Of a DNA stretch of 64,000 nt, positions 54,830-63,898 are shown piece by piece; positions within the stretch are counted from its first letter, which is position 1, and every line of letters starts with the position of its first letter. Made by a program: the position numbers and the translations under genes. Where the stretch lies: contig NZ_FOHO01000002.1 of assembly GCF_900111675.1 (NCBI RefSeq), forward strand, positions 398,634 through 462,633, in the 5' to 3' direction. Source of the DNA: Paracoccus homiensis. Lineage in GTDB: Bacteria > Pseudomonadota > Alphaproteobacteria > Rhodobacterales > Rhodobacteraceae. A model generated the notes under the pieces. That model was not told the origin of the DNA and did no database searches. It saw only the letters and a list, made by a program, of their open reading frames with translations.

Positions 54830-55432
54830 TCAGATTTCTTGTGGTTTGCGCAACAGATTGCGGACGGCAAGGCGGAAAGGCACAAGTGCAAGTAGCGCCA
54901 GACCGAATTTGACCAACCAATCAGCAGTTGCCAAAGAAACCCACAGCGCGGTGTCCGGTCCGTAACCAAGCAGCGAAACCTGCTCATTCGCCCAGCCTGT
55001 ATTAGCGTCGGCGGGCAGAAGATCGCTGAAGGCGATTCCGAAGAACAGCGCGGTGTCGGTCGCCGATCCGATCAGGCTGGACACCAGCGGCGCAACCCAC
55101 CAGCGACCTTTGCGCAACATGTCAAACAGTTTCACATCCAGAAGCTGTGCGATCAGGAAGGCGGTTCCCGATCCGATGGCGATGCGCAGGGTGGTCTTGT
55201 CCATGCCCGCGGCGATCAGTGAACAGATCACGCCGGCGGCAAACCCCGCCAGAACCACGCGCCGCGCGGCGGTGATGCCATAGACGCGGTTCATCACGTC
55301 GGTCACCAGAAAGGCGAAGGGATAGGTGAAGGCCCCCCATGTCAGCCAGTCTCCGACGACGAACTGAACGAGGATATTCGAGGCCACGACAATCGCGGCC
55401 ATGGCAATGATGCCGGGCAGGTAACGGGTCAT
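54830..55432 (-). CDS. Queuosine precursor transporter (YhhQ/VUT family)
   Basis: A 200-residue membrane protein with about six helices. VVASNILVQFVVGDWLTWGAFTYPFAFLVTDVMNRVYG is the VUT signature, followed by GSGTAFLIAQLLDVKLFDMLRK and SSLIGSATDTALFFGIAFS. E. coli YhhQ takes up preQ0/preQ1 for tRNA queuosine. The start at 55432 begins family homology; the frame is open to 55525. No recognisable preQ1 riboswitch was found in its leader. Confidence 0.9.
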   Translation of the reverse strand: MTRYLPGIIAMAAIVVASNILVQFVVGDWLTWGAFTYPFAFLVTDVMNRVYGITAARRVVLAGFAAGVICSLIAAGMDKTTLRIAIGSGTAFLIAQLLDVKLFDMLRKGRWWVAPLVSSLIGSATDTALFFGIAFSDLLPADANTGWANEQVSLLGYGPDTALWVSLATADWLVKFGLALLALVPFRLAVRNLLRKPQEI

Positions 55433-55521
55433 CCTTGGGGTTTCCGTTTTACAAGGTGGCGGAACAACTCGGCCCCGCGCCTTGCGGGACAAGGGCGGAT
55501 AGGACGCCGCAGGCCCGTCTG

Positions 55522-56418
55522 TCAATCGCGCAGACGATATTCCACCAGCTCGGTCCGCTGGACGAACAGGAAGTTGTCGTCGGAAATCATGGTCAGGCGA
55601 ATGCCCTGACCGTCATCCCAGACCGCCAACCCTTCCAGATTGTCATATTGCAGCGAATTGGTTTCCAGCAGGGTCTGTTCGGCCCGAACGCCGTCCTTGC
55701 CCAGCTGAAACCGCCTGATTCGAGAGGAAAATCCCAAAAGCCCCTGAAAATCTCGTTCCAGCAGATACAGCCAGCCATCCGGTCCGAAATCCGCGCCGAC
55801 CGGCAGCCAGCGCCCGCTGCGCGAAATGCTGAAGGCGCGGTGCCATTTGCCGTCACGGACCGTAAATACCGGAAACGGGCTGTCCGGCGAGACCGAGCGT
55901 TCGGGCAGTGTGTACAACGTGCCCGCCGGGTCGATCGCCAGTGATTCGAAGCCCGAATTGACGCGCAGCGCCTTGATCTTGGGCGGGCGTGACAGGGGAC
56001 GGGCAGGGGCATCGGGGCTGTCATAGGCGACGATGCGGTCCAGCCCCTCGAAGCTGACCCAGATGGTGCCGTCCGCGCCGATGGCCAGCCCTTCGCTGTC
56101 CCCAAGATAGCCGGGTTTCAGCGGGCGGTTGCGGCTGTCCTTCAACTGCGCGCGGCCGGCCACGTTCATGTGCCGGATTCGCCCCGACGCGTCGCGTTCG
56201 ATACTGCCCCAGAACAGGTTCGAGCGGTCGGACAGCGCGTGAAAGCCAAGTCCGTCATCGGACATCTCGATGCCCGAAAAGCCGCCAAAGCGCGGGTCGT
56301 TGTCGCGCCAGACATAGGTTCCGACATATTCCAAAGTTGCGGCCGGCGCCTTGGCACCGGCCGCGATCAGGATTGTCGTCAGGGCCGCGATCAGGGGGCG
56401 GCAGCGACGGTTCGGCAT
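55522..56418 (-). CDS. Phytase-like beta-propeller protein
   Basis: A 298-residue exported protein: signal peptide (residues 1-27, ending APA) and a phytase-like propeller (PF13449-type): [83 protein letters not shown] and [23 protein letters not shown]. Despite the name, many members are not phytases; the substrate is unknown. It overlaps mepA upstream by 28 bases. Confidence 0.87.
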   Translation of the reverse strand: MPNRRCRPLIAALTTILIAAGAKAPAATLEYVGTYVWRDNDPRFGGFSGIEMSDDGLGFHALSDRSNLFWGSIERDASGRIRHMNVAGRAQLKDSRNRPLKPGYLGDSEGLAIGADGTIWVSFEGLDRIVAYDSPDAPARPLSRPPKIKALRVNSGFESLAIDPAGTLYTLPERSVSPDSPFPVFTVRDGKWHRAFSISRSGRWLPVGADFGPDGWLYLLERDFQGLLGFSSRIRRFQLGKDGVRAEQTLLETNSLQYDNLEGLAVWDDGQGIRLTMISDDNFLFVQRTELVEYRLRD

Positions 56419-57254
56419 TGGGATGGCAGCTCGCTCAGTCGGTAGGTGCGCGGGTGGCGGTAATTCGGGTTGGGCGGCGCGGGTTTCACGCGGCTGGGGT
56501 CAATGCGGTTCTTGATCCATTCGGCGGCCTCGGCGCAGCCATCGCCGCGCGGCGGGGCTTCCTGTTCCCGACAGCTTGACCCCTTGGGACAGCTGAGGCG
56601 CACGTGGAAATGATAATTGTGATTGTTCAGCGGGCGGATCTTGCGCAGCCAGCTGCGGTCGCCCTTTTCCATCTGGCACATGGCGACCTTGACCACGGGA
56701 TCGGTGAAGATCCGTTCCACCCGGCGATCGCGGGCGGCGGCGCGCAGGATCGCCATATGGCCGGGGTTCCAGTATTTCGTCAGGCCGGTGCCGCGGCTGT
56801 CCACGACCGAGACCGAGGATATGCTTTCGCGCTGCGCCGGGCTGAGGGTCAGCGAACTGGGTGGCAGCATCCAGATGTCGGCATCCAGACCCATCTGATG
56901 GCTGGCATGGCCCGAGGTCATCGGCCCGCCGCGCGGCTGGCTGATATCGCCGATATACAGCCCCTTCCATCCGGCCTGCTGGGCCGCGCGGGACAGACCC
57001 TGCAGAAAGCCGATCATCTCGGGGTGGCCCCAGTTGCGGTTGCGCGACAGGCGCATCGACTGCCAGCTTGGGCCGCTTTCGGGCATCTGGACAAAGCCCT
57101 GTCCGCAGCCCTGGGAATAATAGCCCAGGGATACCGCCGGGCCTTGCGACGCGGATCGGAACGCGCCGAAGACATCCTTGGCAAGCGGATCGGACATGGC
57201 GGGGGATGCCAGCCCTGCGCACAGGGCGGCGGCGGTCAGGATTTTGCGGATCAC
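56391..57254 (-). CDS. mepA: Penicillin-insensitive murein endopeptidase
   Basis: A 287-residue periplasmic LAS-type zinc peptidase. Signal peptide with GTG start ([21 protein letters not shown]), then [39 protein letters not shown]; zinc and catalytic residues lie in [17 protein letters not shown] and [12 protein letters not shown]. It cuts the D-Ala-DAP bond of peptidoglycan crosslinks. The GTG overlaps the MFS stop (GTGA), and the gene overlaps the phytase-like gene by 28 bases, so the three form an operon. Confidence 0.93.
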   Translation of the reverse strand: MIRKILTAAALCAGLASPAMSDPLAKDVFGAFRSASQGPAVSLGYYSQGCGQGFVQMPESGPSWQSMRLSRNRNWGHPEMIGFLQGLSRAAQQAGWKGLYIGDISQPRGGPMTSGHASHQMGLDADIWMLPPSSLTLSPAQRESISSVSVVDSRGTGLTKYWNPGHMAILRAAARDRRVERIFTDPVVKVAMCQMEKGDRSWLRKIRPLNNHNYHFHVRLSCPKGSSCREQEAPPRGDGCAEAAEWIKNRIDPSRVKPAPPNPNYRHPRTYRLSELPSQCRTVAAAP

Positions 57255-58621
57255 TGCTGGGCCTCTCCTTCCGGTTTGACCCAGACTAGCAGAACCAGCG
57301 CCAGAAGAAACATCACGATCAGGGGCGAGATGCCGATGCGCTGATTTCCGGTCATTGCGGTGACGCTGGCAATCAGGAAGGGCGCCAGAAACGCCGTGGC
57401 CTTGCCCGATAGCGCATAAAGGCCAAAGCCCTCGGTCGCCCGTTCCTCGGTCGTGTGACGCACCATCATCGTGCGGCTGGCGGCCTGCAGCGCCCCGCCC
57501 GCGCCGCCGATCAGCGCCCCGCAGGCAAAGAAGATTGCGTCGGGCAGGCGCAGCCCGGCCAGGACCGGCCCGTCGGGGACCGCCATGCCGAACAGGGTCT
57601 GCCGGTTCATGCCGACGACGATGACGCAGACCGCGATCAGCACCAGCGTCGCGGCGATGATCACGGGTTTGGGCCCAAAGCGCCTGTCCGCGCGCCCGCC
57701 GATCCAGCTGATGATGCTGGCCGAGATGGCGCTGATGACCCCGAAGATGCCGGCCAGAAACACCGGCCAGCCCAGCACCGTACCGGCATAGACCCCGCCA
57801 AATCCGTAAAGCGCGTTCAGCGCATCGCGCGACAGCATCGAGGATATCAACCAGCTTGCAAGGCTGTGGCGGTGGCGCAGGCTGCGGATCAGCGCCCACA
57901 GATCGCGCAGGGCCACGCGGATGCGGATCGGGCTTTTCGGGCCGCGCGGTTCCTTCACCCAAAGGAAGAACGGAATCATGAAAAGGGCATACCAGATCGC
58001 GGTGAACGGCCCGACGAATCTTGTGCCCTCGCGCAGTTCGGGGTCCAGCCCGAACAGGGGCGGCAGGCCGATCAGCGTGCGCCCGCCCGGCGTTTCGGCA
58101 AACAGCGCCAGCATCAGCGCAAGCGACACCACCCCCCCCAGATAGCCGAAGGCAAAGCCCGTGCCGGACAGGCGGCCGATCTCGTCGCGCGGGGCCAGTC
58201 CGGGCAGCAGGGCATTGGTGAAGATGGCCGCGAACTCGGCCCCGATCAGGCCGATGCCGAACAGGGTCACGGTGCGGATCAGCGCCGGTTGATCGGGCAT
58301 CAGGAACCACAGCCCCGCCGCGCCGGTCACGTAGAAGGCCGAGAACAGCCAGATCCACGGCATCCGCCGACCCGATGTATCGGCCACCGCGCCAAGGATC
58401 GGTGCCAGAATCGCGATCACCGCACCTGACATCGCCAGCCCGTAGCCCCAAAGCGATTGGGCATGGGCCCCGGCAAGGGTGACGCTGTCGCCCAGGGTGA
58501 TGAAATGGTGCTGGGCCACTTCGGCGAAATAAATCGAGAAGATGAAGGTGATCAGCAGCGTGTGATAGGGCTGGCTGGCCCAGTCGAAAAACCACCAGCC
58601 CCAGATCCGCCTGCGGTTCAT
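57251..58621 (-). CDS. MFS transporter, UMF1/Atg22-like
   Basis: A 456-residue 12-helix carrier of the UMF1 (Atg22-like) family: IWGWWFFDWASQPYHTLLITFIFSIYF is the characteristic N terminus, with GAVADTSGRRMPWIWLFS as the loop 2-3 motif. Substrates of bacterial members are unknown; yeast Atg22 exports amino acids from the vacuole. GGGGGGACAGGGG precedes the ATG at 58621. First gene of the operon with mepA and the phytase-like gene. Confidence 0.87.
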   Translation of the reverse strand: MNRRRIWGWWFFDWASQPYHTLLITFIFSIYFAEVAQHHFITLGDSVTLAGAHAQSLWGYGLAMSGAVIAILAPILGAVADTSGRRMPWIWLFSAFYVTGAAGLWFLMPDQPALIRTVTLFGIGLIGAEFAAIFTNALLPGLAPRDEIGRLSGTGFAFGYLGGVVSLALMLALFAETPGGRTLIGLPPLFGLDPELREGTRFVGPFTAIWYALFMIPFFLWVKEPRGPKSPIRIRVALRDLWALIRSLRHRHSLASWLISSMLSRDALNALYGFGGVYAGTVLGWPVFLAGIFGVISAISASIISWIGGRADRRFGPKPVIIAATLVLIAVCVIVVGMNRQTLFGMAVPDGPVLAGLRLPDAIFFACGALIGGAGGALQAASRTMMVRHTTEERATEGFGLYALSGKATAFLAPFLIASVTAMTGNQRIGISPLIVMFLLALVLLVWVKPEGEAQQ

Positions 58622-58670
58622 CCCCTGTCCCCCCTGCCGTCGCTTTGGGCCCCATAAGGCCCAAGCCGGG

Positions 58671-59243
58671 CTAGGCTGACAAGAGCGGTTTGACGCTTGG
58701 CGGGTCTTGCGGCGTGCGTTCGGGCGGCCAGGGCCGGGCCGCGTCGGCCTGAATCCAGGCCTGCACCCATTCTGGCAGGGCCGGGCTTTCATCGGTCAGG
58801 CCCAGGGCCTCCATCACCTTGCGGGGCGGAACGATCCCCTCTTTCGAGGTCACCGCCGACCGGATCAGCACCTGGTTGCAGCATTCGTCCCCGCGCCACA
58901 TGGACTGGTCCATATAGACAAAGCGATCGTCCCAGCCGATCGTCCGCGACACCATGGTGAAACGGTCAAAGGCCCGGATGCGCCGGCGATAGCGGGTCGA
59001 GTTGCCGGCAACGGTGATGCCCCAGCCCTTGTCGCGCAGGATCGGGACCAGCCCGGTCCGCTGTGCCAGGGGGATGCGGCCCAGATCGAACAGCGTCAGC
59101 GTGCGCCCGTTATTCAGTTCGATCCACGGGTCCAGATCCCAGGGCCAGCACATATGCGTCGAAATATGCGGATCCAGCGGTCCCAGCCTTGGCGCGTTGC
59201 GGAACTTGATCATTTCCTTGGCAAATCGGATCAGCGGATACAT
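58671..59243 (-). CDS. Acyl-CoA thioesterase-like protein (4HBT/THEM6-like)
   Basis: A 190-residue hotdog-fold protein. HMCWPWDLDPWIELNNGRTLTLFDLGRIPLAQRTGLV is the recognisable N-terminal pattern of 4HBT_2-type thioesterases in alphaproteobacteria; YRRRIRAFDRFTMVSRTIGWDDRFVYMDQSMWRG is the second conserved strand block. It likely hydrolyses an acyl-CoA; substrate unknown. A 49-base gap separates it from the MFS gene downstream. Confidence 0.8.
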   Translation of the reverse strand: MYPLIRFAKEMIKFRNAPRLGPLDPHISTHMCWPWDLDPWIELNNGRTLTLFDLGRIPLAQRTGLVPILRDKGWGITVAGNSTRYRRRIRAFDRFTMVSRTIGWDDRFVYMDQSMWRGDECCNQVLIRSAVTSKEGIVPPRKVMEALGLTDESPALPEWVQAWIQADAARPWPPERTPQDPPSVKPLLSA

Positions 59244-59377
59244 GTCGCCCCTTGCGTCTGATTGGCCTTGGGGTGGCCTTTACCCACAGGATCGTCAACC
59301 CGGACGCTGCGGCAACCGTCTTGCACGCGGGGCGCGGGATGGCCATACAGGGGCCGATTGCTGCCAATGGGGACAAG

Positions 59378-59671
59378 ATGGGAACGCTTTATCAGGCCTT
59401 GCAACTGATCCTGCAGGTGGTGTGGTTCGTGATGATCGTCCACATCATCATGTCGTGGCTGATCAATTTCCAGGTGCTGAACCTGCGTCAGCCGATGGTC
59501 GCGCAGATCTGGGACGGGCTGAACCGGCTGCTGGAACCGCTGTACCGCCCGATCCGCAATATCCTGCCCGATACCGGTGGGCTGGATCTGGCGCCGCTGG
59601 TGGTGTTCATCATCATCATCATTCTTCAGAACGCCCTGGCGAACAACGCTGGCTTCTTCTTCGGCATGTGA
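59378..59671 (+). CDS. YggT family membrane protein
   Basis: A 97-residue protein with two hydrophobic helices (about residues 5-27 and 70-90) and the YggT core LQLILQVVWFVMIVHIIMSWLINF and LNRLLEPLYRPIRNILPDTGGLDLAPLVVFIIIIILQ. YggT proteins are linked to cell division or osmotic tolerance, but no reaction is known. The ATG at 59378 follows GGGGA; the frame extends to 59252. Its stop overlaps the recQ start (TGATG). Confidence 0.9.
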   Translation: MGTLYQALQLILQVVWFVMIVHIIMSWLINFQVLNLRQPMVAQIWDGLNRLLEPLYRPIRNILPDTGGLDLAPLVVFIIIIILQNALANNAGFFFGM

Positions 59672-61719
59672 TGCCGAAGGATCTGGCGGCTGGCGATCTT
59701 CTGCGGCAGGTCTGGGGCTTTGACGGCTTCCGGCCCGGTCAGGGTGAGATCGTCGAGGCCGTGGCGACGGGCCGCGACGTGTTGGCGATCATGCCCACCG
59801 GGGGCGGCAAGTCGCTGTGCTATCAGCTGCCCGCGCTGATGCGCGATGGTCTGACGGTGGTGATATCGCCACTGATCGCCCTGATGCGCGATCAGGTTCG
59901 CGCCCTGGGCGAGGCCGGGGTCGCGGCGGGCGCGCTGACTTCGGGCAATACGCAGGATGAAACCGACGCGGTGTTTCAGGCGCTGGATCAGGGCGCGTTG
60001 AAGCTGTTGTACATGGCGCCCGAACGTCTGGCCTCGGGCGGGACGATCAATTTGCTGCGCCGCGCCGGTGTCACCGCGATTGCCGTCGACGAGGCGCATT
60101 GCGTCAGCCAGTGGGGCCATGATTTCCGTCCCGACTATCTTCGCATCGGTGAATTGAAGCGGGTGCTGGACGTGCCGCTTGCGGCGTTTACCGCCACCGC
60201 CGATGCCGAAACCCGCGCCGAGATCGTCACCCGCCTGTTCGGCGGGGCCGAACCGGTGACCTTTCTGCGCGGCTTTGACCGCCCGAATATTCGGCTGGCC
60301 TTTCAGCCCAAGGACAGCCCGCGCAAGCAGTTGATGCAATTCGTGGCCGCGCGGCGCGGTCAGTCGGGCATCGTCTATTGCGGCGCGCGGGCGCGGACCG
60401 AAACGTTGGCCGCCGCCTTGAACGAGGCCGGTCACAGCGCCGTTGCCTATCACGGCGGCATGGAGGCGCAGCAGCGCCGCGAGGTCGAGGGCCGCTTTCA
60501 GCGCGAGGACGGGCTGATCGTCGTGGCGACGGTCGCCTTCGGCATGGGGATCGACAAGCCCGATATCCGCTGGGTTCTGCATGCCGATCTGCCGAAATCC
60601 ATCGAGGCCTATTACCAAGAGATCGGCCGCGCCGGCCGCGACGGCGATCCCGCCGATACACTGACATTATATGGCCCCGACGACATTCGCCTGCGTCGCA
60701 CGCAGATCGACGAGGGCCTGGCCGAGGCAGCGCGCAAGGGGGCGGATCACGCACGGCTGAACGCGCTTCTGGGTCTGGCCGAGGCGACGGGCTGCCGCCG
60801 TCGCCGCCTTCTGGCCTATTTCGGCGAGGATATGGATCGGGATTGCGGCAATTGCGACCTGTGCCAGACCCCGCCCAAGCTGTTCGACGGAACACGCGCG
60901 GTGCGGATGGCGCTGTCGGCGATGCTGCGGACGGGTGAGTGGTTCGGCACCGGGCATCTGATCGACGTGCTGACCGGAAACGCCACCGAAAAGACGCGCG
61001 AGCGTGGCCACGATCACTTGCCGACCTTCGGTGTGGGGCGTGACCACAGCCGCGGTCAGTGGCAGGCGATCTTTCGGCAGATGATGGGGCTGGATCTGTG
61101 CCGCCCCGACCCGGAACGCCACGGCGCCCTGCATCTGACCGATGCCGCCCATCCGGTGCTGCGCGGCGAAGAAAGCGTGACCCTGCGCCACGACACAACC
61201 CTGCGCGCCAAGGGCGACAATGTGATCCGGACGCAGGTGTCGGAAGAAGACGAACCGCTATTGTCCGCGCTGAAGGCCAAGCGCCGCGCCCTGGCCGAGG
61301 CCGCCCGCGTTCCCGCCTATGTCATCTTTCCCGATCGGACGCTGATCGAGATGGCGCAGCGCCGTCCGCAGGATCTGGACCAGATGGCGCGGATCGGCGG
61401 GGTGGGGGCAAAGAAGCTGGACAGCTATGGCGCCGAGTTTCTGCGCGTGATCGCGGGTGATCAGCCGCAGATGCATCCCCATCGCCGCGCCCTTGCCGGG
61501 CGGCCCGAAGGCGCGCTGTTCGATCGCCTGATCGAGGTGCAGGCGCGATTGATGCGTGGCGAGGATGGGACCGAAAAGCCGCTGTCCTGTTCGACCGCGC
61601 AACTGCGCCGCGTCGCCGAAAGCCGCGCCGCAAGCCACGCCGATCTGGCGCGGCATCTGGATCAGCCCCGGATCGACCGCTTCGGCCAGGCGTTTCTGGA
61701 CGAGATCGCCCGCACCTGA
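59671..61719 (+). CDS. recQ: ATP-dependent DNA helicase RecQ
   Basis: A 682-residue RecQ helicase. Walker A is MPTGGGKSLC, the DExH box is VDEAHCVSQWGHDFRPDY, and motif VI is QEIGRAGRDG; a zinc-binding RQC region (CRRRRLLAYFGEDMDRDCGNCDLC) and a C-terminal HRDC domain (about residues 505-585) follow. It unwinds branched and damaged DNA in recombination repair. Start at 59671 overlaps the yggT stop; a longer open frame from 59002 is only a shadow. Confidence 0.96.
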   Translation: MPKDLAAGDLLRQVWGFDGFRPGQGEIVEAVATGRDVLAIMPTGGGKSLCYQLPALMRDGLTVVISPLIALMRDQVRALGEAGVAAGALTSGNTQDETDAVFQALDQGALKLLYMAPERLASGGTINLLRRAGVTAIAVDEAHCVSQWGHDFRPDYLRIGELKRVLDVPLAAFTATADAETRAEIVTRLFGGAEPVTFLRGFDRPNIRLAFQPKDSPRKQLMQFVAARRGQSGIVYCGARARTETLAAALNEAGHSAVAYHGGMEAQQRREVEGRFQREDGLIVVATVAFGMGIDKPDIRWVLHADLPKSIEAYYQEIGRAGRDGDPADTLTLYGPDDIRLRRTQIDEGLAEAARKGADHARLNALLGLAEATGCRRRRLLAYFGEDMDRDCGNCDLCQTPPKLFDGTRAVRMALSAMLRTGEWFGTGHLIDVLTGNATEKTRERGHDHLPTFGVGRDHSRGQWQAIFRQMMGLDLCRPDPERHGALHLTDAAHPVLRGEESVTLRHDTTLRAKGDNVIRTQVSEEDEPLLSALKAKRRALAEAARVPAYVIFPDRTLIEMAQRRPQDLDQMARIGGVGAKKLDSYGAEFLRVIAGDQPQMHPHRRALAGRPEGALFDRLIEVQARLMRGEDGTEKPLSCSTAQLRRVAESRAASHADLARHLDQPRIDRFGQAFLDEIART

Positions 61720-61923
61720 GCCCCCGCCGCGCGAAGGTTCCGCCTGAACCCGACTGCCCCTTGCGGTGTTGGGTCACGGCGATGTCATCGCCCCGCCTGT
61801 AACGCCCCGGCCCTTGCCGGCGAAGGGTAATAGGAACGTGATGCGCAATTTTGCCATCTCGGGCCGTGTCTGGGGCATGGTGCGCAGGGCTGCGGAGTCG
61901 CGGCCATTGAATAGGAGGTATGT

Positions 61924-62820
61924 ATGAAACTGACCTGGGCCGATGTGACGCCGAAACCGCTGTTCCTGAACCGGCGAAGCTTTATCGCCTCGGCAGGGGC
62001 GCTGATCGCCTCGCCCGCGCTGGCGCTGACGGGCAAGCCCTCGCAGTTCTCGACCGATGAAAAGCCGAACAGTTTCGAAGAGATCACCAACTACAACAAT
62101 TTCTACGAGTTCGGGACCGGTAAAGAGGATCCGGCCCGCTACGCCGACAGTCTGACCACCGATCCCTGGTCGGTCGAGATCGGCGGCCTGGTCGATCGCC
62201 CCGGCAGCTATGGCGTCGATGATCTGGCCCCCGACAATGCACTGGAGGAACGGATCTACCGCCTGCGCTGTGTCGAGGCGTGGTCGATGGTGGTGCCGTG
62301 GATCGGGGTGCCGCTGGTCTCGGTGCTGAACAAGGTCGGGGTTCAGCCCTCGGCCAAATATGTCGCGTTTGAAACGCTGTATCGCCCCGAAGAGATGCCG
62401 GGCCAGAATCGCCCCTTCCTGGACTGGCCCTATCGCGAGGGGCTGCGGCTGGACGAGGCGATGAACCCGTTGGCGATTCTGGCGACGGGCCTTTATTCCG
62501 ATCCGCTGCCCAATCAGAACGGGGCGCCGATCCGTCTGGTCGTGCCGTGGAAATACGGCTTCAAGTCGATCAAGTCGGTGGTGAAGATCACCCTGACCGA
62601 CACGCAGCCGGTCGCGACCTGGAATGCCCTGCAACCCTCGGAATACGGGTTCTATGCCAATGTGAACCCGCAGGTGGACCATCCCCGCTGGAGCCAGGCC
62701 ACCGAACGCAAGATCGGCGGGGGGCTGTTCGGCGGTCGCGAAGAAACGCTGATGTTCAATGGTTACGCCGAACAGGTCGCCTCGCTTTATGCGGGGATGG
62801 ATCTGGCGAAGAACTACTGA
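61924..62820 (+). CDS. msrP: Methionine-sulfoxide reductase catalytic subunit MsrP
   Basis: A 298-residue periplasmic molybdoenzyme. The twin-arginine signal [20 protein letters not shown] leads to a sulfite-oxidase-type fold; Cys116 in [14 protein letters not shown] is the molybdenum ligand, and [22 protein letters not shown] and [17 protein letters not shown] are family blocks. MsrP repairs oxidised methionine in periplasmic proteins with electrons from MsrQ. AGGAGGTATGT precedes the ATG. It overlaps msrQ (TGATG). Confidence 0.95.
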   Translation: MKLTWADVTPKPLFLNRRSFIASAGALIASPALALTGKPSQFSTDEKPNSFEEITNYNNFYEFGTGKEDPARYADSLTTDPWSVEIGGLVDRPGSYGVDDLAPDNALEERIYRLRCVEAWSMVVPWIGVPLVSVLNKVGVQPSAKYVAFETLYRPEEMPGQNRPFLDWPYREGLRLDEAMNPLAILATGLYSDPLPNQNGAPIRLVVPWKYGFKSIKSVVKITLTDTQPVATWNALQPSEYGFYANVNPQVDHPRWSQATERKIGGGLFGGREETLMFNGYAEQVASLYAGMDLAKNY

Positions 62821-63440
62821 TGCAACGCAAGCTGAACGATCTGTTCCGGCGTCTGCCGGTCTGGGCTGTCTGGGCGGCGGGCCTGATCCCGCTGGCCCTG
62901 CTGGTCTGGGATACTTTCATGGGTGGGCTGGGCATCGATCCGATCCGCGATATCGAACACCGGCTGGGCCGGACGGCGCTGTATTTCCTGATCGCCAGCC
63001 TTTGCGTCACGCCGCTGCTGCGCGTGGCGGGGATCAGCCTGATGAAGTTTCGCCGCGCGCTGGGGCTGCTGGCCTTCACCTATGCGGGGCTGCACGTCCT
63101 GTCCTGGCTGACGATGGATATGGGCTTTCTGTGGGCGCAGATGGGGCGCGACATCATCAAGCGGCCCTATCTTCTGCTGGGAATGGTCGGATTCGTCATC
63201 CTGCTGGCGCTGGCCGTCACCTCGAACAATGCCTCGATCCGGCGGATGGGCGGGCAGGCGTGGCGCAAGCTGCACAAGCTTGTCTATCTGGCCGCGCCGC
63301 TGGTGGCGCTGCACTGGATCCTTGCGCTGAAGGTCTTTCCTGTAACACCGGGCTTCTGGCTGGTCGTGATTCTGGCGCTTTTGGGCCTTCGCGTGGCGAT
63401 TCCGCGCCCCCTGAAGCGTTCGCGCCCGGCTCGCGCATAA
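62820..63440 (+). CDS. msrQ: Haem-binding membrane subunit MsrQ
   Basis: A 206-residue inner-membrane protein with about six helices, matching MsrQ/YedZ: HRLGRTALYFLIASLCVTPLLRVAG, FRRALGLLAFTYAGLHVLSWL and WRKLHKLVYLAAPLVALHWIL carry the haem-ligand histidines. It passes electrons from the quinone pool to MsrP. The ATG overlaps the msrP stop; an in-frame longer frame from 62547 is discarded. Confidence 0.93.
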   Translation: MQRKLNDLFRRLPVWAVWAAGLIPLALLVWDTFMGGLGIDPIRDIEHRLGRTALYFLIASLCVTPLLRVAGISLMKFRRALGLLAFTYAGLHVLSWLTMDMGFLWAQMGRDIIKRPYLLLGMVGFVILLALAVTSNNASIRRMGGQAWRKLHKLVYLAAPLVALHWILALKVFPVTPGFWLVVILALLGLRVAIPRPLKRSRPARA

Positions 63441-63478
63441 ATAAAATATTTAAAATCAGGAACTTGTCAGTTTTATGA

Positions 63479-63497
63479 CGGAAAGTCCGATTTTTTT
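63479..63497 (+). terminator. Short stem with T-run after msrQ
   Basis: CGGA, loop AAG, TCCG, then ATTTTTTT, 38 bases past the msrQ stop. The stem is short, so activity is uncertain. Confidence 0.45.
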
Positions 63498-63516
63498 GTC
63501 CGAATCCGCTTGCAGC

Positions 63517-63560
63517 CCCCGCCGTCTATCCGTAAACACCGCTTCACCGAGACGGCGGGG
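63517..63560. repeat. 11-bp perfect inverted repeat upstream of the rRNA operon
   Basis: CCCCGCCGTCT and AGACGGCGGGG are separated by 22 bases. It may be a terminator isolating the rRNA promoter or a protein site; no function is evident. Confidence 0.5.
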
Positions 63561-63679
63561 ACGCAAGAACGGGACGAAGCGGAAGGCAACAGCTTGAAAC
63601 TTCGGGGAAATTCAGGAAGTTAAGCGGCTGGGTTAGCGCTAAGAGATTGGCGCTCCGGTTGTTTTGTTTCCTCTGCTTT

Positions 63680-63708
63680 TTGACATTGATGGAATTATGA
63701 AGGGATAT
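63680..63708 (+). promoter_or_regulatory. Probable rRNA operon promoter
   Basis: TTGACA and GGATAT are separated by 17 bases about 190 bases upstream of the 16S 5' end, with a T-rich stretch immediately before. The -10 match is moderate. Confidence 0.5.
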
Positions 63709-63882
63709 GCGGGCGGTTTGGTCGTAATCGACTAAGGTCTTGCATATCGGCTCTCTAGCTTCGGCGATGATGAGAGTGTCAGCTTCACTGTTTGTCGGCT
63801 CACGCAAGTGAGGACGATGAACAGATGATTATCCGGTCCTTTTGGATTGGATGACAGATGTGCAAGGTTCGACGTCAAGGAT

Positions 63883-63896
63883 AGTTCTTCGGAACT
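63883..63896 (+). other. TTCG-tetraloop hairpin in the rRNA leader
   Basis: AGTTC-TTCG-GAACT, an extra-stable tetraloop hairpin, ends 2 bases before the 16S gene. It may belong to the processing stem or antitermination leader. Confidence 0.5.
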
Positions 63897-63898
63897 TT

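Larger units (their letters stand above)
63441..63898 (+). other. Leader and promoter region of the rRNA operon
   Basis: No gene is apparent between msrQ and the 16S gene. The region is A+T-richer than the rest. It holds a possible msrQ terminator (63479-63497), an 11-bp inverted repeat (63517-63560), a sigma-70-like promoter (63680-63708) and a TTCG-loop hairpin next to the 16S 5' end (63883-63896). Confidence 0.7.

Noticed and set aside
55433..55525. preQ1 riboswitch upstream of the queuosine transporter
   Set aside because: The leader has a TTCCG/CGGAA hairpin but not the A-rich tail and pseudoknot pattern of known preQ1 aptamers.
63544..63807. Minus-strand ORF of 87 codons upstream of the 16S gene
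   Set aside because: It lies over the rRNA promoter and leader, has no Shine-Dalgarno sequence and shows no protein character.
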